The notes under the pieces: model-generated
What the model saw: the letters and a program-made list of their open reading frames with translations, nothing else
Databases searched by the model: none
What the model was told of the DNA's origin: nothing
Position numbers and translations under genes: made by a program
In this document: positions 26,523 to 35,397 of the stretch, one piece after another
Layout of the letters: each line of letters starts with the position of its first letter
Numbering within the stretch: position 1 is the first letter of the stretch
Assembly: GCA_902624045.1 (NCBI GenBank)
Contig: CACNVX010000011.1
Span: 5,001 to 40,638 of the forward strand
Direction of reading: 5' to 3'
Source of the DNA: an uncultured Pelagibacteraceae bacterium
Lineage (GTDB): Bacteria; Pseudomonadota; Alphaproteobacteria; Pelagibacterales; Pelagibacteraceae
DNA length: 35,638 nucleotides

Positions 26523-27490
26523 TGAATAACAAACAATTTATTTCTATTGCTAAAGATGTTGTTAATTTAGAAATTAAAGCATTACAAAAATTAAAAAAAA
26601 ATATAAATAAACCTTTTTGTGATGCAGTTATAAAAATTGCGAAGTGCCAATCAAAAGTAATTTTATGTGGAGTTGGCAAAAGTGGATTAATAGCTGCGAA
26701 AATTTCAGCAACCTTAGCATCTGTAGGCACACCTTCCTTCAGTCTTGCAGCTAGTGAAGCTTCCCATGGAGATCTTGGTATGATTTCAAAGAAAGATATC
26801 CTAATACTTATTAGTTACTCGGGGAAAACAAACGAGTTAAAAAATATAATTCAATATGCAAATAGAAATAGAATATTTTTAATTGGAATAGTATCGAAAA
26901 AAGATTCTATTTTATACAAAGCTTCGGATATCAAAATTTTAATTCCACAGGTCAACGAAGCTGGTGGAATTATTCCAACGGCAAGTACAACCACTCAACT
27001 CGCTTTAGGAGATGCACTTGCTATTTCAGCTATGAAATATAAAAAATTTGGTAAACTAGACTTTAAAAAATTACACCCTTCGGGTAGCCTTGGTGCTCAG
27101 TTAAAAACTGTTGAGGATGTTATGTTGACGGGAAATAAAATTCCTTTTGTTACTGAGAATCTAAAAATGAAAAAAGCTTTACAAATATTAAGTAGTAAAA
27201 AATTAGGAATTTTAATTGTTAAGAACAAACAAAATAATACCCGCGGTATAATTACAGATGGGCAAATCAGAAGATATAATGAAAAAAATTCAGATTTACA
27301 TATGAAAAAAGTAAGTGAAATTATGACAAAAAATCCTATAAGTGTTGAAAAACATATCCTTGCAGCAAAAGCTCTCTCGATAATGAACAATAAAAAAATT
27401 ACATCATTATGCGTTTATGAAAAAAGAAATAAAAATAAAACGATTGGCGTTTTACATATGCATAATATTTTGCAATCAGACATTTCATAA
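26522..27490 (+). CDS. kdsD: Arabinose-5-phosphate isomerase
   Basis: KdsD (KpsF) interconverts ribulose 5-phosphate and arabinose 5-phosphate, the first step to Kdo. From the ATG at 26522 it has about 322 residues. The SIS domain contains GVGKSGLIAAKI and ASEASHGDLGM, and two C-terminal CBS domains follow (about 200-320). The ATG overlaps the rnd stop (TAATG); an in-frame TTG at 26510 is less likely. It leads into lptC without any gap, the standard kdsD-lpt arrangement. Confidence 0.95.
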   Translation: MNNKQFISIAKDVVNLEIKALQKLKKNINKPFCDAVIKIAKCQSKVILCGVGKSGLIAAKISATLASVGTPSFSLAASEASHGDLGMISKKDILILISYSGKTNELKNIIQYANRNRIFLIGIVSKKDSILYKASDIKILIPQVNEAGGIIPTASTTTQLALGDALAISAMKYKKFGKLDFKKLHPSGSLGAQLKTVEDVMLTGNKIPFVTENLKMKKALQILSSKKLGILIVKNKQNNTRGIITDGQIRRYNEKNSDLHMKKVSEIMTKNPISVEKHILAAKALSIMNNKKITSLCVYEKRNKNKTIGVLHMHNILQSDIS

Positions 27491-28075
27491 ATGAGTAAAA
27501 AATTGTTTGTAATATCAGGTATAATTTTAATAACTATTATATTAAGTTTCACTTCAATAAATTATTTACAAAAAAAGGAAAAAGAAAAAATTATTTTGAA
27601 TGAAACTTTAAAGCATCAAGAAGAAACAACCTATAATTCTAATATTATAAAAAATATTAATTATTCATCAAAAGATTTGAAGGGAAATAAATATATTATA
27701 TTAGCAAAAGAAGGTGAGGTGGATATAAACAATAGTGATATTATTTACTTAAAGGGAGTAAATGCTAAAATTGAGTTAACAGGTAAAGATGAGGTAATTA
27801 CTATTACATCCGACTACGGCAAATATAATACATTAAATTTTGATACTATATTTTCTAAGAATGTGATTATAAAATATTTAGATAATAATATAACAAGTGA
27901 ATACTTGGATTATTCAATGCTTAAAAATCAAATAATAATTAGTAAAAATGTTGTATACAAAAATATTGAAAATACTTTAAAAGCTGATGTTATTGAATTA
28001 GATACTTTAACCAAAGACACTAAAATTTTTATGCATGATATAAAAAAAAAAGTTAGAATAAAAAGTATTAATTAA
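27491..28075 (+). CDS. lptC: LPS export protein LptC
   Basis: LptC is a membrane-anchored periplasmic protein that receives LPS from the LptBFG extractor and hands it to LptA. This 194-residue protein has one N-terminal membrane segment (about 5-22) and then a beta-strand-rich region with repeated short strands (about 55-190), consistent with the OstA-like jellyroll. Sequence similarity alone is weak; placement between kdsD and lptB decides the call. The ATG directly follows the kdsD stop. LptA would normally come next but is absent here. Confidence 0.8.
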   Translation: MSKKLFVISGIILITIILSFTSINYLQKKEKEKIILNETLKHQEETTYNSNIIKNINYSSKDLKGNKYIILAKEGEVDINNSDIIYLKGVNAKIELTGKDEVITITSDYGKYNTLNFDTIFSKNVIIKYLDNNITSEYLDYSMLKNQIIISKNVVYKNIENTLKADVIELDTLTKDTKIFMHDIKKKVRIKSIN

Positions 28076-28076
28076 A

Positions 28077-28853
28077 ATGGGACTTATAAAAAAATTCCGT
28101 ATCAAATCATATAAGAGCCCTAAATCAATAATAGCATTTGAAAATGTAACTTTATCTTATGGTAATAGAATAATTCTCGATAAAATTAATTTTAGAATAA
28201 ATGAGGGTGAAATTTTTGGAATGCTTGGACCAAATGGAGTTGGAAAGTCAACAATTTTTAATTTGATAACCGGTCTAGTTAATCCTGATAGTGGAAAAAT
28301 TAAATTAAACAATATAGATGTGAGTAATTACCCAATCTATCTGAGAACAAAAGAATTTAAAATTGGTTATGTACCACAATACGGTGGCTACTTTAACGAT
28401 CTTACGCTGTATGAAAATATGAAAGCAATTGCTGAAATAGTTATTAATGAAAAAAATTTAGAAGAAAATAAAATTAATAACTTAATAAATAAATTTGAAT
28501 TAGAAAATCTAATAAATGTAAAAGCTAAATTTTTATCGGGCGGACAAAAAAAAAAATTAGTAATAGCATTATCATTAATAAGTAATCCAAAAGTTTTACT
28601 CTTGGATGAATGCTTTGCAGCCTTGGATGTATTAACTATAAAAATGTTGCAAGAAATAATTGTTAATCTTCAGAAGGAGACAAAAATTACAATTTGTATC
28701 TGTGATCATCAAGCAAGAGATTTGTTGGCATGCGTTGATAGCGCAATGATTCTTAATAATAGCAAAATTATTGCTGAAGGTAGCCCTTCTGATCTGGTGA
28801 ATAATATTGAGGCTAAAAGTGCTTATTTTGGAGAATCTTTCAAATTTAATTAA
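28077..28853 (+). CDS. lptB: LPS export ABC transporter ATPase LptB
   Basis: LptB powers LPS extraction from the inner membrane with LptFG. The 258-residue protein has Walker A GPNGVGKST (51-59), a Q-loop in YVPQYGG, signature LSGGQ (153-157), Walker B LLLDE with E178, and H-loop H211 in CDHQARD. The segment after Walker B reads DECFAALD, where LptB proteins usually have DEPFAGVD. It starts one base after lptC. A 20-residue N-terminal extension precedes the ABC domain. Confidence 0.9.
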   Translation: MGLIKKFRIKSYKSPKSIIAFENVTLSYGNRIILDKINFRINEGEIFGMLGPNGVGKSTIFNLITGLVNPDSGKIKLNNIDVSNYPIYLRTKEFKIGYVPQYGGYFNDLTLYENMKAIAEIVINEKNLEENKINNLINKFELENLINVKAKFLSGGQKKKLVIALSLISNPKVLLLDECFAALDVLTIKMLQEIIVNLQKETKITICICDHQARDLLACVDSAMILNNSKIIAEGSPSDLVNNIEAKSAYFGESFKFN

Positions 28854-28859
28854 TTGCAC

Positions 28860-30185
28860 ATGTCAAATTCGATTTTAGTTAATAATAAAATTAATTTTTT
28901 TAAAAAAAAAATAATTGTAAGCGGTGATAAAAGCATAAGTATTAGATGGGTTTTATTTTCATCTTTAGCAAGTGGTGTGTCTAAATCAAAAAATTTATTA
29001 ATGTCCGAGGATGTGTTGGCAGCTTTAAATGTAATTAAAAAATTGGGGATAAAAAGCACTATAAAAAAAGGTATATGTAGGATTTATGGCAAGGGTACAA
29101 ATGGTTATAAATACAAGAAAAATATAACGCTTGATGCGAAAAACTCTGGAACACTAGGCAGATTAATTCTTGGATTATTAATTAACAATACTAATTCAAT
29201 CAAACTAATTGGTGATGAAAGTTTATCAAAAAGAGATTTTAAAAGAGTGTCAGACCCCTTAAGCAAATTTGGTGCTAAATTTCAACTAAACAAAAAAAAA
29301 AATTTACCTTTAATAATATCAGGTACTAACAACCTCAAACCTATAAAATATTTTGAAAACAAAGGATCAGCACAATGCAAAAGTGCTGTGATTTTTGGTG
29401 CAATGAGAGTAGAAGGTACTTCAATAATTAAAGCTAAAAAATCAAGAAATCATACTGAACTTTTATGTAAATATCTGAGTCTTCCTATAACTGTTAAAAA
29501 TAAAAAAAAATATGATGAAATCAAAATTAGAAAAGTTAATAAAATAAAAACATTAAATTATAATATCCCCTCAGACATTAGCTCTAGTGCATTTTTTATT
29601 GTTCTAACTGCTTTATCTCAGAATTCTGAATTAATTATTAAAAATGTAAATGTTAATAAATCCAGAATTGGCGTAGTTAATATACTAACTAGAATGGGAG
29701 TAAAAATTAGATTTCTAAATAAAAAAATATATAAGGGAGAAAATATTGCTGATATTAAAATAAAAAGTGCTAAATCATTAAAACCAATTAATTGTCCTAA
29801 AAAATTAAACAGTGAGGCAATAGACGAATTTTTAGTAATTTTTTTAGTTGCTGCTAAGGCAAAAGGTATTTCTTACTTTAAAGGTTTATCTGAATTAAAT
29901 CAAAAAGAAAGTCCAAGACTTAAATGGGGTTCTAAAATTTTAAATAAAATGGGTGTTAAAAATATTGTTACTAAAAACTCTATTAAAATATTTGGTAACC
30001 CAAATTTAAATATTAGTAAAAAAATAATAATTAAAGGATTTTTAAAAGACCATAGAGTTTTTATGACAAGTGTAATTGCTGCATTATCTTTTGGTGGTTC
30101 TTGGAAAATTCATGATAAAGATTCGATTCAAACTTCTTTTCCAAATTTTCTTAAAATAATTAATGAATTAAAAAGAAATGATTAG
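28860..30185 (+). CDS. aroA: EPSP synthase (3-phosphoshikimate 1-carboxyvinyltransferase)
   Basis: AroA adds enolpyruvate to shikimate 3-phosphate in the shikimate pathway. The protein is about 441 residues from the ATG at 28860 (an in-frame TTG lies six bases upstream). Recognisable motifs are GDKSIS near the N-terminus with the substrate lysine, NSGTLGRL, SAQCKSAV, the catalytic aspartate in EAIDEF, and LKDHRVFM. The KESPR motif replaces the usual KESDR. It overlaps cmk by eight bases; aroA-cmk-rpsA-ihfB is a standard alphaproteobacterial order. Confidence 0.95.
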   Translation: MSNSILVNNKINFFKKKIIVSGDKSISIRWVLFSSLASGVSKSKNLLMSEDVLAALNVIKKLGIKSTIKKGICRIYGKGTNGYKYKKNITLDAKNSGTLGRLILGLLINNTNSIKLIGDESLSKRDFKRVSDPLSKFGAKFQLNKKKNLPLIISGTNNLKPIKYFENKGSAQCKSAVIFGAMRVEGTSIIKAKKSRNHTELLCKYLSLPITVKNKKKYDEIKIRKVNKIKTLNYNIPSDISSSAFFIVLTALSQNSELIIKNVNVNKSRIGVVNILTRMGVKIRFLNKKIYKGENIADIKIKSAKSLKPINCPKKLNSEAIDEFLVIFLVAAKAKGISYFKGLSELNQKESPRLKWGSKILNKMGVKNIVTKNSIKIFGNPNLNISKKIIIKGFLKDHRVFMTSVIAALSFGGSWKIHDKDSIQTSFPNFLKIINELKRND

Positions 30186-30894
30186 GAGAAGAAATATCTT
30201 AAAAATTGCAATAGACTCTCCTGCTGCTGCAGGCGCTGGAACTTTAGGAAAGGCTATTTCAAAGCACTATAATCTTTTTTATTTAGATACAGGTAAAATC
30301 TATAGATTTGTTGCCTATTTAAAAATAAAATTTCCAAACAAATTTAATTTAAATTTTGTAAAATCTAAAATAAAAAAAATAAATAAAAAAGCCTTGTCAA
30401 AATTAGTTTTGTTATCAGATGAAGTTGGAACAGAAGCGTCAATAATTGCAAAAAACAAAAATATTAGAAAAATAGTGCATAAACTACAGTTAAATTTAGC
30501 TTATAATCCACCAAATAAATATAAAGGCTCATGCCTTGATGGCAGGGACATTACCTACAATATTATTCCAGATGCTGACTTTAAATTTTATGTGACAGCA
30601 AATGTTGAGACACGTGCCTACCGCAGATTCAGGGAACTAAAAAACCTAAAAAAAAAAATTACCTATAAAGAAGTGCTAAAAAGTATTAAAAAACGGGACA
30701 AAAATGACTTTAAGAGGAAAATCGCTCCACTTAAGAAAACAAAAGATTCCCTATTGATTAATACGACAAACCTTAATAAAAGGTCATGTTTTTTAAAAAT
30801 TAAAAAAATAATAGACAGGAAACTAATAATTAATGGAAATTTACAAAGATTTAAGCAACCCAGCCTCAAAAGAATTCGAAAAACTCTTAAATAG
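30178..30894 (+). CDS. cmk: Cytidylate kinase with altered P-loop
   Basis: Cmk phosphorylates CMP and dCMP. The 238-residue protein is identified by YLDTGKIYR (35-43), the CLDGRDITYNIIPDADFKFY segment and context. The N-terminal nucleotide-binding loop reads IDSPAAAGAGTLGK (12-25), where the family has IDGPxxSGKGTxxK. The invariant P-loop lysine is A20, and the first glycine is S14. The C-terminal ~20 residues are encoded in the 62 bases shared with rpsA. It is probably still Cmk in pathway terms, but its catalysis deserves testing. Confidence 0.85.
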   Translation: MIRRRNILKIAIDSPAAAGAGTLGKAISKHYNLFYLDTGKIYRFVAYLKIKFPNKFNLNFVKSKIKKINKKALSKLVLLSDEVGTEASIIAKNKNIRKIVHKLQLNLAYNPPNKYKGSCLDGRDITYNIIPDADFKFYVTANVETRAYRRFRELKNLKKKITYKEVLKSIKKRDKNDFKRKIAPLKKTKDSLLINTTNLNKRSCFLKIKKIIDRKLIINGNLQRFKQPSLKRIRKTLK

Positions 30895-32563
30895 TCAACT
30901 TTCAAAAATCCAAATAGAAGAAGGTAAAATTATAGAAGGAAAAATTAATAAAATAACTGAAAAGTTTGTATTCCTTTTTGTAGAAGGGCTAAAGTCCGAA
31001 CCGGTGTTAGATATTAATGAGTTAAAAAGCATGGGCCTTTCAGAAAAAATTAAGATTGGAGAAATAATTCCTGTATTATTAGAAAAAATTGAGGATAAAC
31101 ATGGCGAAGTTTTAGTTTCTGCTAGTAAAGCTCAAAAAATTAAAGGTTGGGATAAATTAGTTGAGGCTTATGAAAAAAATGAACCAATAATGGGTAAGAT
31201 CACGTCTAAATGCAAAGGCGGTTGTATTGTAGAGCATATAGAGACTGGTTCATTGATGTTTTTACCAGGATCCCAAATTAGTGATAAACCATTAAAAGAC
31301 ATAAGTCACCTAATGAATGAACCTCAAAAATTTGCATTAATTAAATTAGATAAAATAAGAGGAAACGCATGCGTTTCAAGAAGAGAAATTATTTCTTCAT
31401 TTAAAAAAGAGGACAAGGCAAAGATAATAGAAAAATACAAAGTTGGAGATATAATCAAAGGAGCTGAAGTTAAAGGCTATAGTTCTTTTGGTTGCTTCTT
31501 TAATGTCAATGGGGAGCTAGATGTATTAGTCCATTTACAAGAAATTTCATACTCAAGAGTTAATCATCCAGACGAGGTTTTTAATATTGGTGAGAAACAT
31601 GACTTAAAAGTAATAAGTGTTGATAAAGAAAAATTACAAGTTGGTTGTTCTGTTAAACAATTGTCACCAGATCCCTTTGAACATATCGAAAATTATGAAT
31701 TAAATAAAACATATAAGGTTAAGGTAGTAAAAATTATGGATTTTGGTGCCTTCTGTGAACTCGAACCTGGATTAACGACCTTGCTTCATTCGAGTGAACT
31801 TAGTTGGACAAAAAAAAACATATCAGCAAAGAAAATGTTTAGAGTTGGAGATGAAATAGATTGTGTCATAACAGAGATCGATAAAGACAAAAGACGTGTA
31901 GCTATTTCACATAGATTAACACAGGAAAATCCATTTGAGACTTTTCAAAAAAAATATCCTGTTGATTCAATTGTTGAAGGAGAAATTGTTAATAAGAATG
32001 AATATTCATTGTTTGTAAAAATTGAAAATTTAGATATTGATGCTTTTTTACATTGTAATGATTTAACATACTTAAACAATGGTGAAGAGGAATTAGCAAA
32101 ATATAAAAAAGGCGATAAAATTAAAGTTAAAGTTCTAGAGATAAAACCAATTGAACAAAAAATAAGAGTTGGATTAAGACAAACTCAAGAAGATCCGTTT
32201 GACTGGTTTAAAGATAAATCAAAAAACCAAACTATTACGGTTAAAGTCATGTCTACTGACAACAAAGGATTAATTGTCAGACCAGAAGGTTGTGAAATGG
32301 ATTTTCAAATTAAAAAATCCTCAATAGCAATTAATTCAGCAGACGCAAGACCTAGCAGATGGACGGGTGGAGAGAAGCTTGACTGTGCTATAGCCGAACT
32401 TGATTTAAGTAAAAGAAAGGTAAGCCTTAGTATCAAACTTCTAGAGGAAATAGAAAAAAAAGAGGCTTTGGAAAAATATGGATCAGAAGGATCTGGAAAA
32501 AATTTACCATTTTCTTCGTTGTCTGAAGATTTGAAGAAAAAAGAAAAAGAAGAAGAAAAATAA
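30833..32563 (+). CDS. rpsA: 30S ribosomal protein S1
   Basis: S1 helps the ribosome bind mRNA, especially where Shine-Dalgarno sequences are weak, as in this window. The 576-residue protein has six S1 domains (about 33-100, 115-180, 204-275, 292-362, 378-450, 463-540). The third and fourth are the best conserved (SSFGCFFNVNGELDVLVHLQ; MDFGAFCELEPGLTTLLH). The ATG at 30833 lies inside cmk: the S1 N-terminus (NPASKEFEKLL) is conserved from there and CAGGAAAC upstream can act as ribosome binding site. Confidence 0.96.
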   Translation: MEIYKDLSNPASKEFEKLLNSQLSKIQIEEGKIIEGKINKITEKFVFLFVEGLKSEPVLDINELKSMGLSEKIKIGEIIPVLLEKIEDKHGEVLVSASKAQKIKGWDKLVEAYEKNEPIMGKITSKCKGGCIVEHIETGSLMFLPGSQISDKPLKDISHLMNEPQKFALIKLDKIRGNACVSRREIISSFKKEDKAKIIEKYKVGDIIKGAEVKGYSSFGCFFNVNGELDVLVHLQEISYSRVNHPDEVFNIGEKHDLKVISVDKEKLQVGCSVKQLSPDPFEHIENYELNKTYKVKVVKIMDFGAFCELEPGLTTLLHSSELSWTKKNISAKKMFRVGDEIDCVITEIDKDKRRVAISHRLTQENPFETFQKKYPVDSIVEGEIVNKNEYSLFVKIENLDIDAFLHCNDLTYLNNGEEELAKYKKGDKIKVKVLEIKPIEQKIRVGLRQTQEDPFDWFKDKSKNQTITVKVMSTDNKGLIVRPEGCEMDFQIKKSSIAINSADARPSRWTGGEKLDCAIAELDLSKRKVSLSIKLLEEIEKKEALEKYGSEGSGKNLPFSSLSEDLKKKEKEEEK

Positions 32564-32579
32564 TTGAAGAAGATTTAAA

Positions 32580-32870
32580 TTGGCTATTGTAAAATCAAAG
32601 CTTTTAAAACAATTATCACAAAATTATCCTAATTTCCTAAAGAAAGATCTAGAAAAATTTACAAACATAATTTTAAATGAAATTAAAAGAGCTCTTAAAA
32701 GAGGCGATAGAGTTGAGCTTAGAGGTTTTGGTGTGTTTTACTCAAATATACAGAAAGCAAGAATATCTAGAAATCCAAAAACAGGTGAAAAAGTAAATAC
32801 ACCAGAGAAAAAAACTATTCACTTTAAAATGTCAAAAGACTTGTTTAAAAAATTAAATAATGAAGAATAA
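32580..32870 (+). CDS. ihfB: Integration host factor beta subunit
   Basis: IHF-beta is a DNA-bending nucleoid protein that pairs with IHF-alpha. The 96-residue protein has RGDRVELRGFGVF (about 41-53) and the beta-arm region RNPKTGEKV with the intercalating proline. It starts with TTG at 32580; I see no in-frame ATG or GTG at a suitable place, and GAAGAAG lies upstream. It follows rpsA after 16 bases, the usual order, and overlaps pyrF by 11 bases. Confidence 0.94.
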   Translation: MAIVKSKLLKQLSQNYPNFLKKDLEKFTNIILNEIKRALKRGDRVELRGFGVFYSNIQKARISRNPKTGEKVNTPEKKTIHFKMSKDLFKKLNNEE

Positions 32871-33552
32871 AAGTATATTTGTTGCATGTGATACTTCAAA
32901 CTTAAAAAAAGTTAAAAAAATAATTAAATATACAAGAACAAGCAGACTTAAAATAATTCCAAAATTTGGATTACAATTTTTTTATTCAAAACAAGGAAGA
33001 AAATTCCTTGAAAAAATTAAATATGAATTTTGGTTAGATTTAAAAATAAATGATATTCCCCAAACAGCTATATCAGCAATTGAAAGTTTAAAAGATTTAA
33101 AAAAATGTAAATATATCACTGTACATGCCAATGGTGGGTTAGAAATGTTAAAAGCAGTAAAAAAACAGGCAAATAAAACAAATAAAAATTTAAAAATAAT
33201 AGTTGTTACAATTTTGACCAGCCTTAATAATAATTCCTTAAAACATATAGGGCATACAAAAAATATTGAACAATTAGTTTTAAAACAGGCTGAACTTATA
33301 AAGAAATCCAAGTGTGATGGAATAGTTTGTTCTGCTCAAGAGGCTATGATGGTTAGAAAAAAATATAAAAATTTTTTAATTATTACTCCAGGAATAAGAT
33401 TGCCTGGCGATAGTTCCAACGACCAAAAAAGAATAATGACACCTAAAGATGCTTTTAAAAATAAAGTTTCGGGTATTGTCATAGGAAGGTCTCTTACTAT
33501 AGGCAATATAAAAAATAATACAACAAGACTCATAGATCATCTTAGTAAATGA
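32860..33552 (+). CDS. pyrF: Orotidine 5'-phosphate decarboxylase
   Basis: PyrF makes UMP from OMP, the last step of pyrimidine synthesis. The 230-residue TIM barrel has D11, K35 in PKFGLQFF, and the catalytic D60-K62-D65 set in LDLKINDIPQT. The phosphate-binding end is VSGIVIGRSL near residues 213-222. TPGIRLPGDSSNDQKR is also typical. It overlaps ihfB by 11 bases and trpF by four (ATGA), so expression is probably coupled. Confidence 0.95.
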   Translation: MKNKSIFVACDTSNLKKVKKIIKYTRTSRLKIIPKFGLQFFYSKQGRKFLEKIKYEFWLDLKINDIPQTAISAIESLKDLKKCKYITVHANGGLEMLKAVKKQANKTNKNLKIIVVTILTSLNNNSLKHIGHTKNIEQLVLKQAELIKKSKCDGIVCSAQEAMMVRKKYKNFLIITPGIRLPGDSSNDQKRIMTPKDAFKNKVSGIVIGRSLTIGNIKNNTTRLIDHLSK

Positions 33553-34178
33553 TCAAAGGCTGCAAAATTTGTGGAATAAAAGATTCTGATACTTTAAATT
33601 TTTTAATAAATCACGCATATCCTCCAAAATTTATTGGTTTTATTTGTAACTATCCTAAAAGTTCAAGATACGTTGGGCTTAACGATCTAAAAAAATTGTT
33701 AAATATTAAAAAAAATAAAAGTGAATTTGTTGCAGTTTTAGTTAGGCCTAACAATAAGGTTTTGGAAGAAATTAAAAATCTGCCATTTGATTATTATCAG
33801 TTATACGACTGTACTCCAGATGAAATTAAAATTATTAAAAAAAAATATCAAATAAAAATTATTACAGCTATAACTATTAGAGATAAATATGATGTTGATA
33901 AATACAAAATCTTTTCAGAGACAACTGATATTTATTTGTTTGACAGTAAAGGGTACGAAAAAAGTCTAGAGTTTGATCATAATCTAATCAAAAATATCAA
34001 TATCGATAAAGAATTAATGTTGGCTGGTAATATAAAATTCGATGATAATCTTAAAAATTACGAAAAATTCGTTGATTTCATAGATTTATCTGGAGGCCTA
34101 GAAACTTCTGGATTAAAAGACAGATCCAAAATAGAAATTTTTTTAAATAATTTAAATAAAATAACAAATGAAAATTAA
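33549..34178 (+). CDS. trpF: Phosphoribosylanthranilate isomerase, divergent
   Basis: TrpF carries out the Amadori rearrangement in tryptophan synthesis. The 209-residue protein keeps the catalytic C8 (KICGIK) and D132 (LFDSKG), and YPKSSRYV. However, the phosphate-binding GG(S/T)G loop after the aspartate is absent (GYEKSLEFDH instead, 135-144), LxGGL reads LAGNI, and QLHG reads QLYD. Placement directly before trpB and trpA supports the assignment. It overlaps trpB by 11 bases. Confidence 0.88.
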   Translation: MIKGCKICGIKDSDTLNFLINHAYPPKFIGFICNYPKSSRYVGLNDLKKLLNIKKNKSEFVAVLVRPNNKVLEEIKNLPFDYYQLYDCTPDEIKIIKKKYQIKIITAITIRDKYDVDKYKIFSETTDIYLFDSKGYEKSLEFDHNLIKNINIDKELMLAGNIKFDDNLKNYEKFVDFIDLSGGLETSGLKDRSKIEIFLNNLNKITNEN

Positions 34179-35397
34179 AAAAAAAATTCCATTAATTGAC
34201 CAACATGATCGCAATGGTTTTTGGGGTGGTAAATTTGGAGGAAGTTTTATTCCTGAAACTCTGAAAAAACCTGTTGAAGACTTGACAAAAGAATTTTCAA
34301 AATTGAGGAAAAATAAGAATTTTTTAAATAAAAGAAATTATTACTTTAAGAACTATATAGGATCTCCAACATCTTTAGTAAAATTAGATAATTTATCTAA
34401 TCATTTGGGTGGTGCTCAAATATGGGCAAAAGTTGTGTCTGAGGCAAATGGTGGTGCTCACAAAATATATAATGCGACTGTTCATGCTTTGATTTGTAAA
34501 GAGATGGGAAAAAAATACATAGTTGGTGACACGGGTGCAGGTTATGCTGGTAAAATGTTGAGTATGGCTGCAAAAAAATTTGGTCTGAAATGTAAAATTT
34601 TTATGGGAGTTAAAGATATAAAGAGACAAAAACCAAACTGTGATGCGATGAGAAAAAATGGTGCAGAGATAGTGCCAGTATATTCTGGTAGCCAAACATT
34701 AGTTGATGCAGTAAGTGAATGCATGAGATATTGGGTGTCAAATTGTGATACAACGCATATGTGTGTTGGAAGTACTGTTGGTCCAAATATATTTGTAAAA
34801 ATATGTGGATGGAGCACAGCACAAATTTCTAGAGAATTAAAATTACAATTAAAGCAAGAATTCAAAAAAATTCCAAATAAAATTAAATTAATTAATTGTG
34901 TTGGAGGTGGAAGTTCAGCATATGGATTTTGGAGTGAATTTATAGATTTTAATAAATCTCATATTGAACTAGTTGGTGTTGAGGCTGGTGGCCCAAAAAA
35001 ATCTAAACTCCATGCCGCTCCTTTAAGTAGAAATGCTAAAATTGGAATTTTACATGGAGCAGCTTCTTATGTTTGTCAAAACAATGAAGGTCAAATTAAT
35101 GATACAGAATCAATTAGCGCTGGATTAGATTACCCAGGCGTAAGTCCAATACATTGTTTTTTAAAAGATACAAAACGAGCAAGATACACTTATGCAACTG
35201 ATGAAGAAGCACTTAAAGCACATGTAATGGTAACTAAACTTGAAAAACTTAACCCAAGTTTAGAACCCAGTCACGCATTTGCAGAAGCAATAAAAATTGC
35301 TCCAAAATTAAGTAAAGATACCATAATAATTGTTAACTCTTGTGGCGATGCTAAAAAAGATAGAGATATCTTAAGAAAGAGACTAGGTAAAAATTAA
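34168..35397 (+). CDS. trpB: Tryptophan synthase beta chain, divergent
   Basis: TrpB condenses indole with serine using PLP. The 409-residue length and order of motifs are those of TrpB: GGSFIPETL (24-32), Schiff-base K99 in GGAHKIYN, GGGSS phosphate site (246-250), SAGLDYPGVSP (317-327) and a C-terminal CGD motif. Several near-invariant positions differ. EDLNHTGAHK is SEANGGAHK, the catalytic Glu of AETGAGQHG is D121 in GDTGAGYAG, GGGSNA is GGGSSA, and SGRGDKD is SCGDAKKD. It overlaps trpA by one base (TAATG). It is probably still the beta chain, given trpF and trpA beside it. Confidence 0.87.
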   Translation: MKIKKKIPLIDQHDRNGFWGGKFGGSFIPETLKKPVEDLTKEFSKLRKNKNFLNKRNYYFKNYIGSPTSLVKLDNLSNHLGGAQIWAKVVSEANGGAHKIYNATVHALICKEMGKKYIVGDTGAGYAGKMLSMAAKKFGLKCKIFMGVKDIKRQKPNCDAMRKNGAEIVPVYSGSQTLVDAVSECMRYWVSNCDTTHMCVGSTVGPNIFVKICGWSTAQISRELKLQLKQEFKKIPNKIKLINCVGGGSSAYGFWSEFIDFNKSHIELVGVEAGGPKKSKLHAAPLSRNAKIGILHGAASYVCQNNEGQINDTESISAGLDYPGVSPIHCFLKDTKRARYTYATDEEALKAHVMVTKLEKLNPSLEPSHAFAEAIKIAPKLSKDTIIIVNSCGDAKKDRDILRKRLGKN

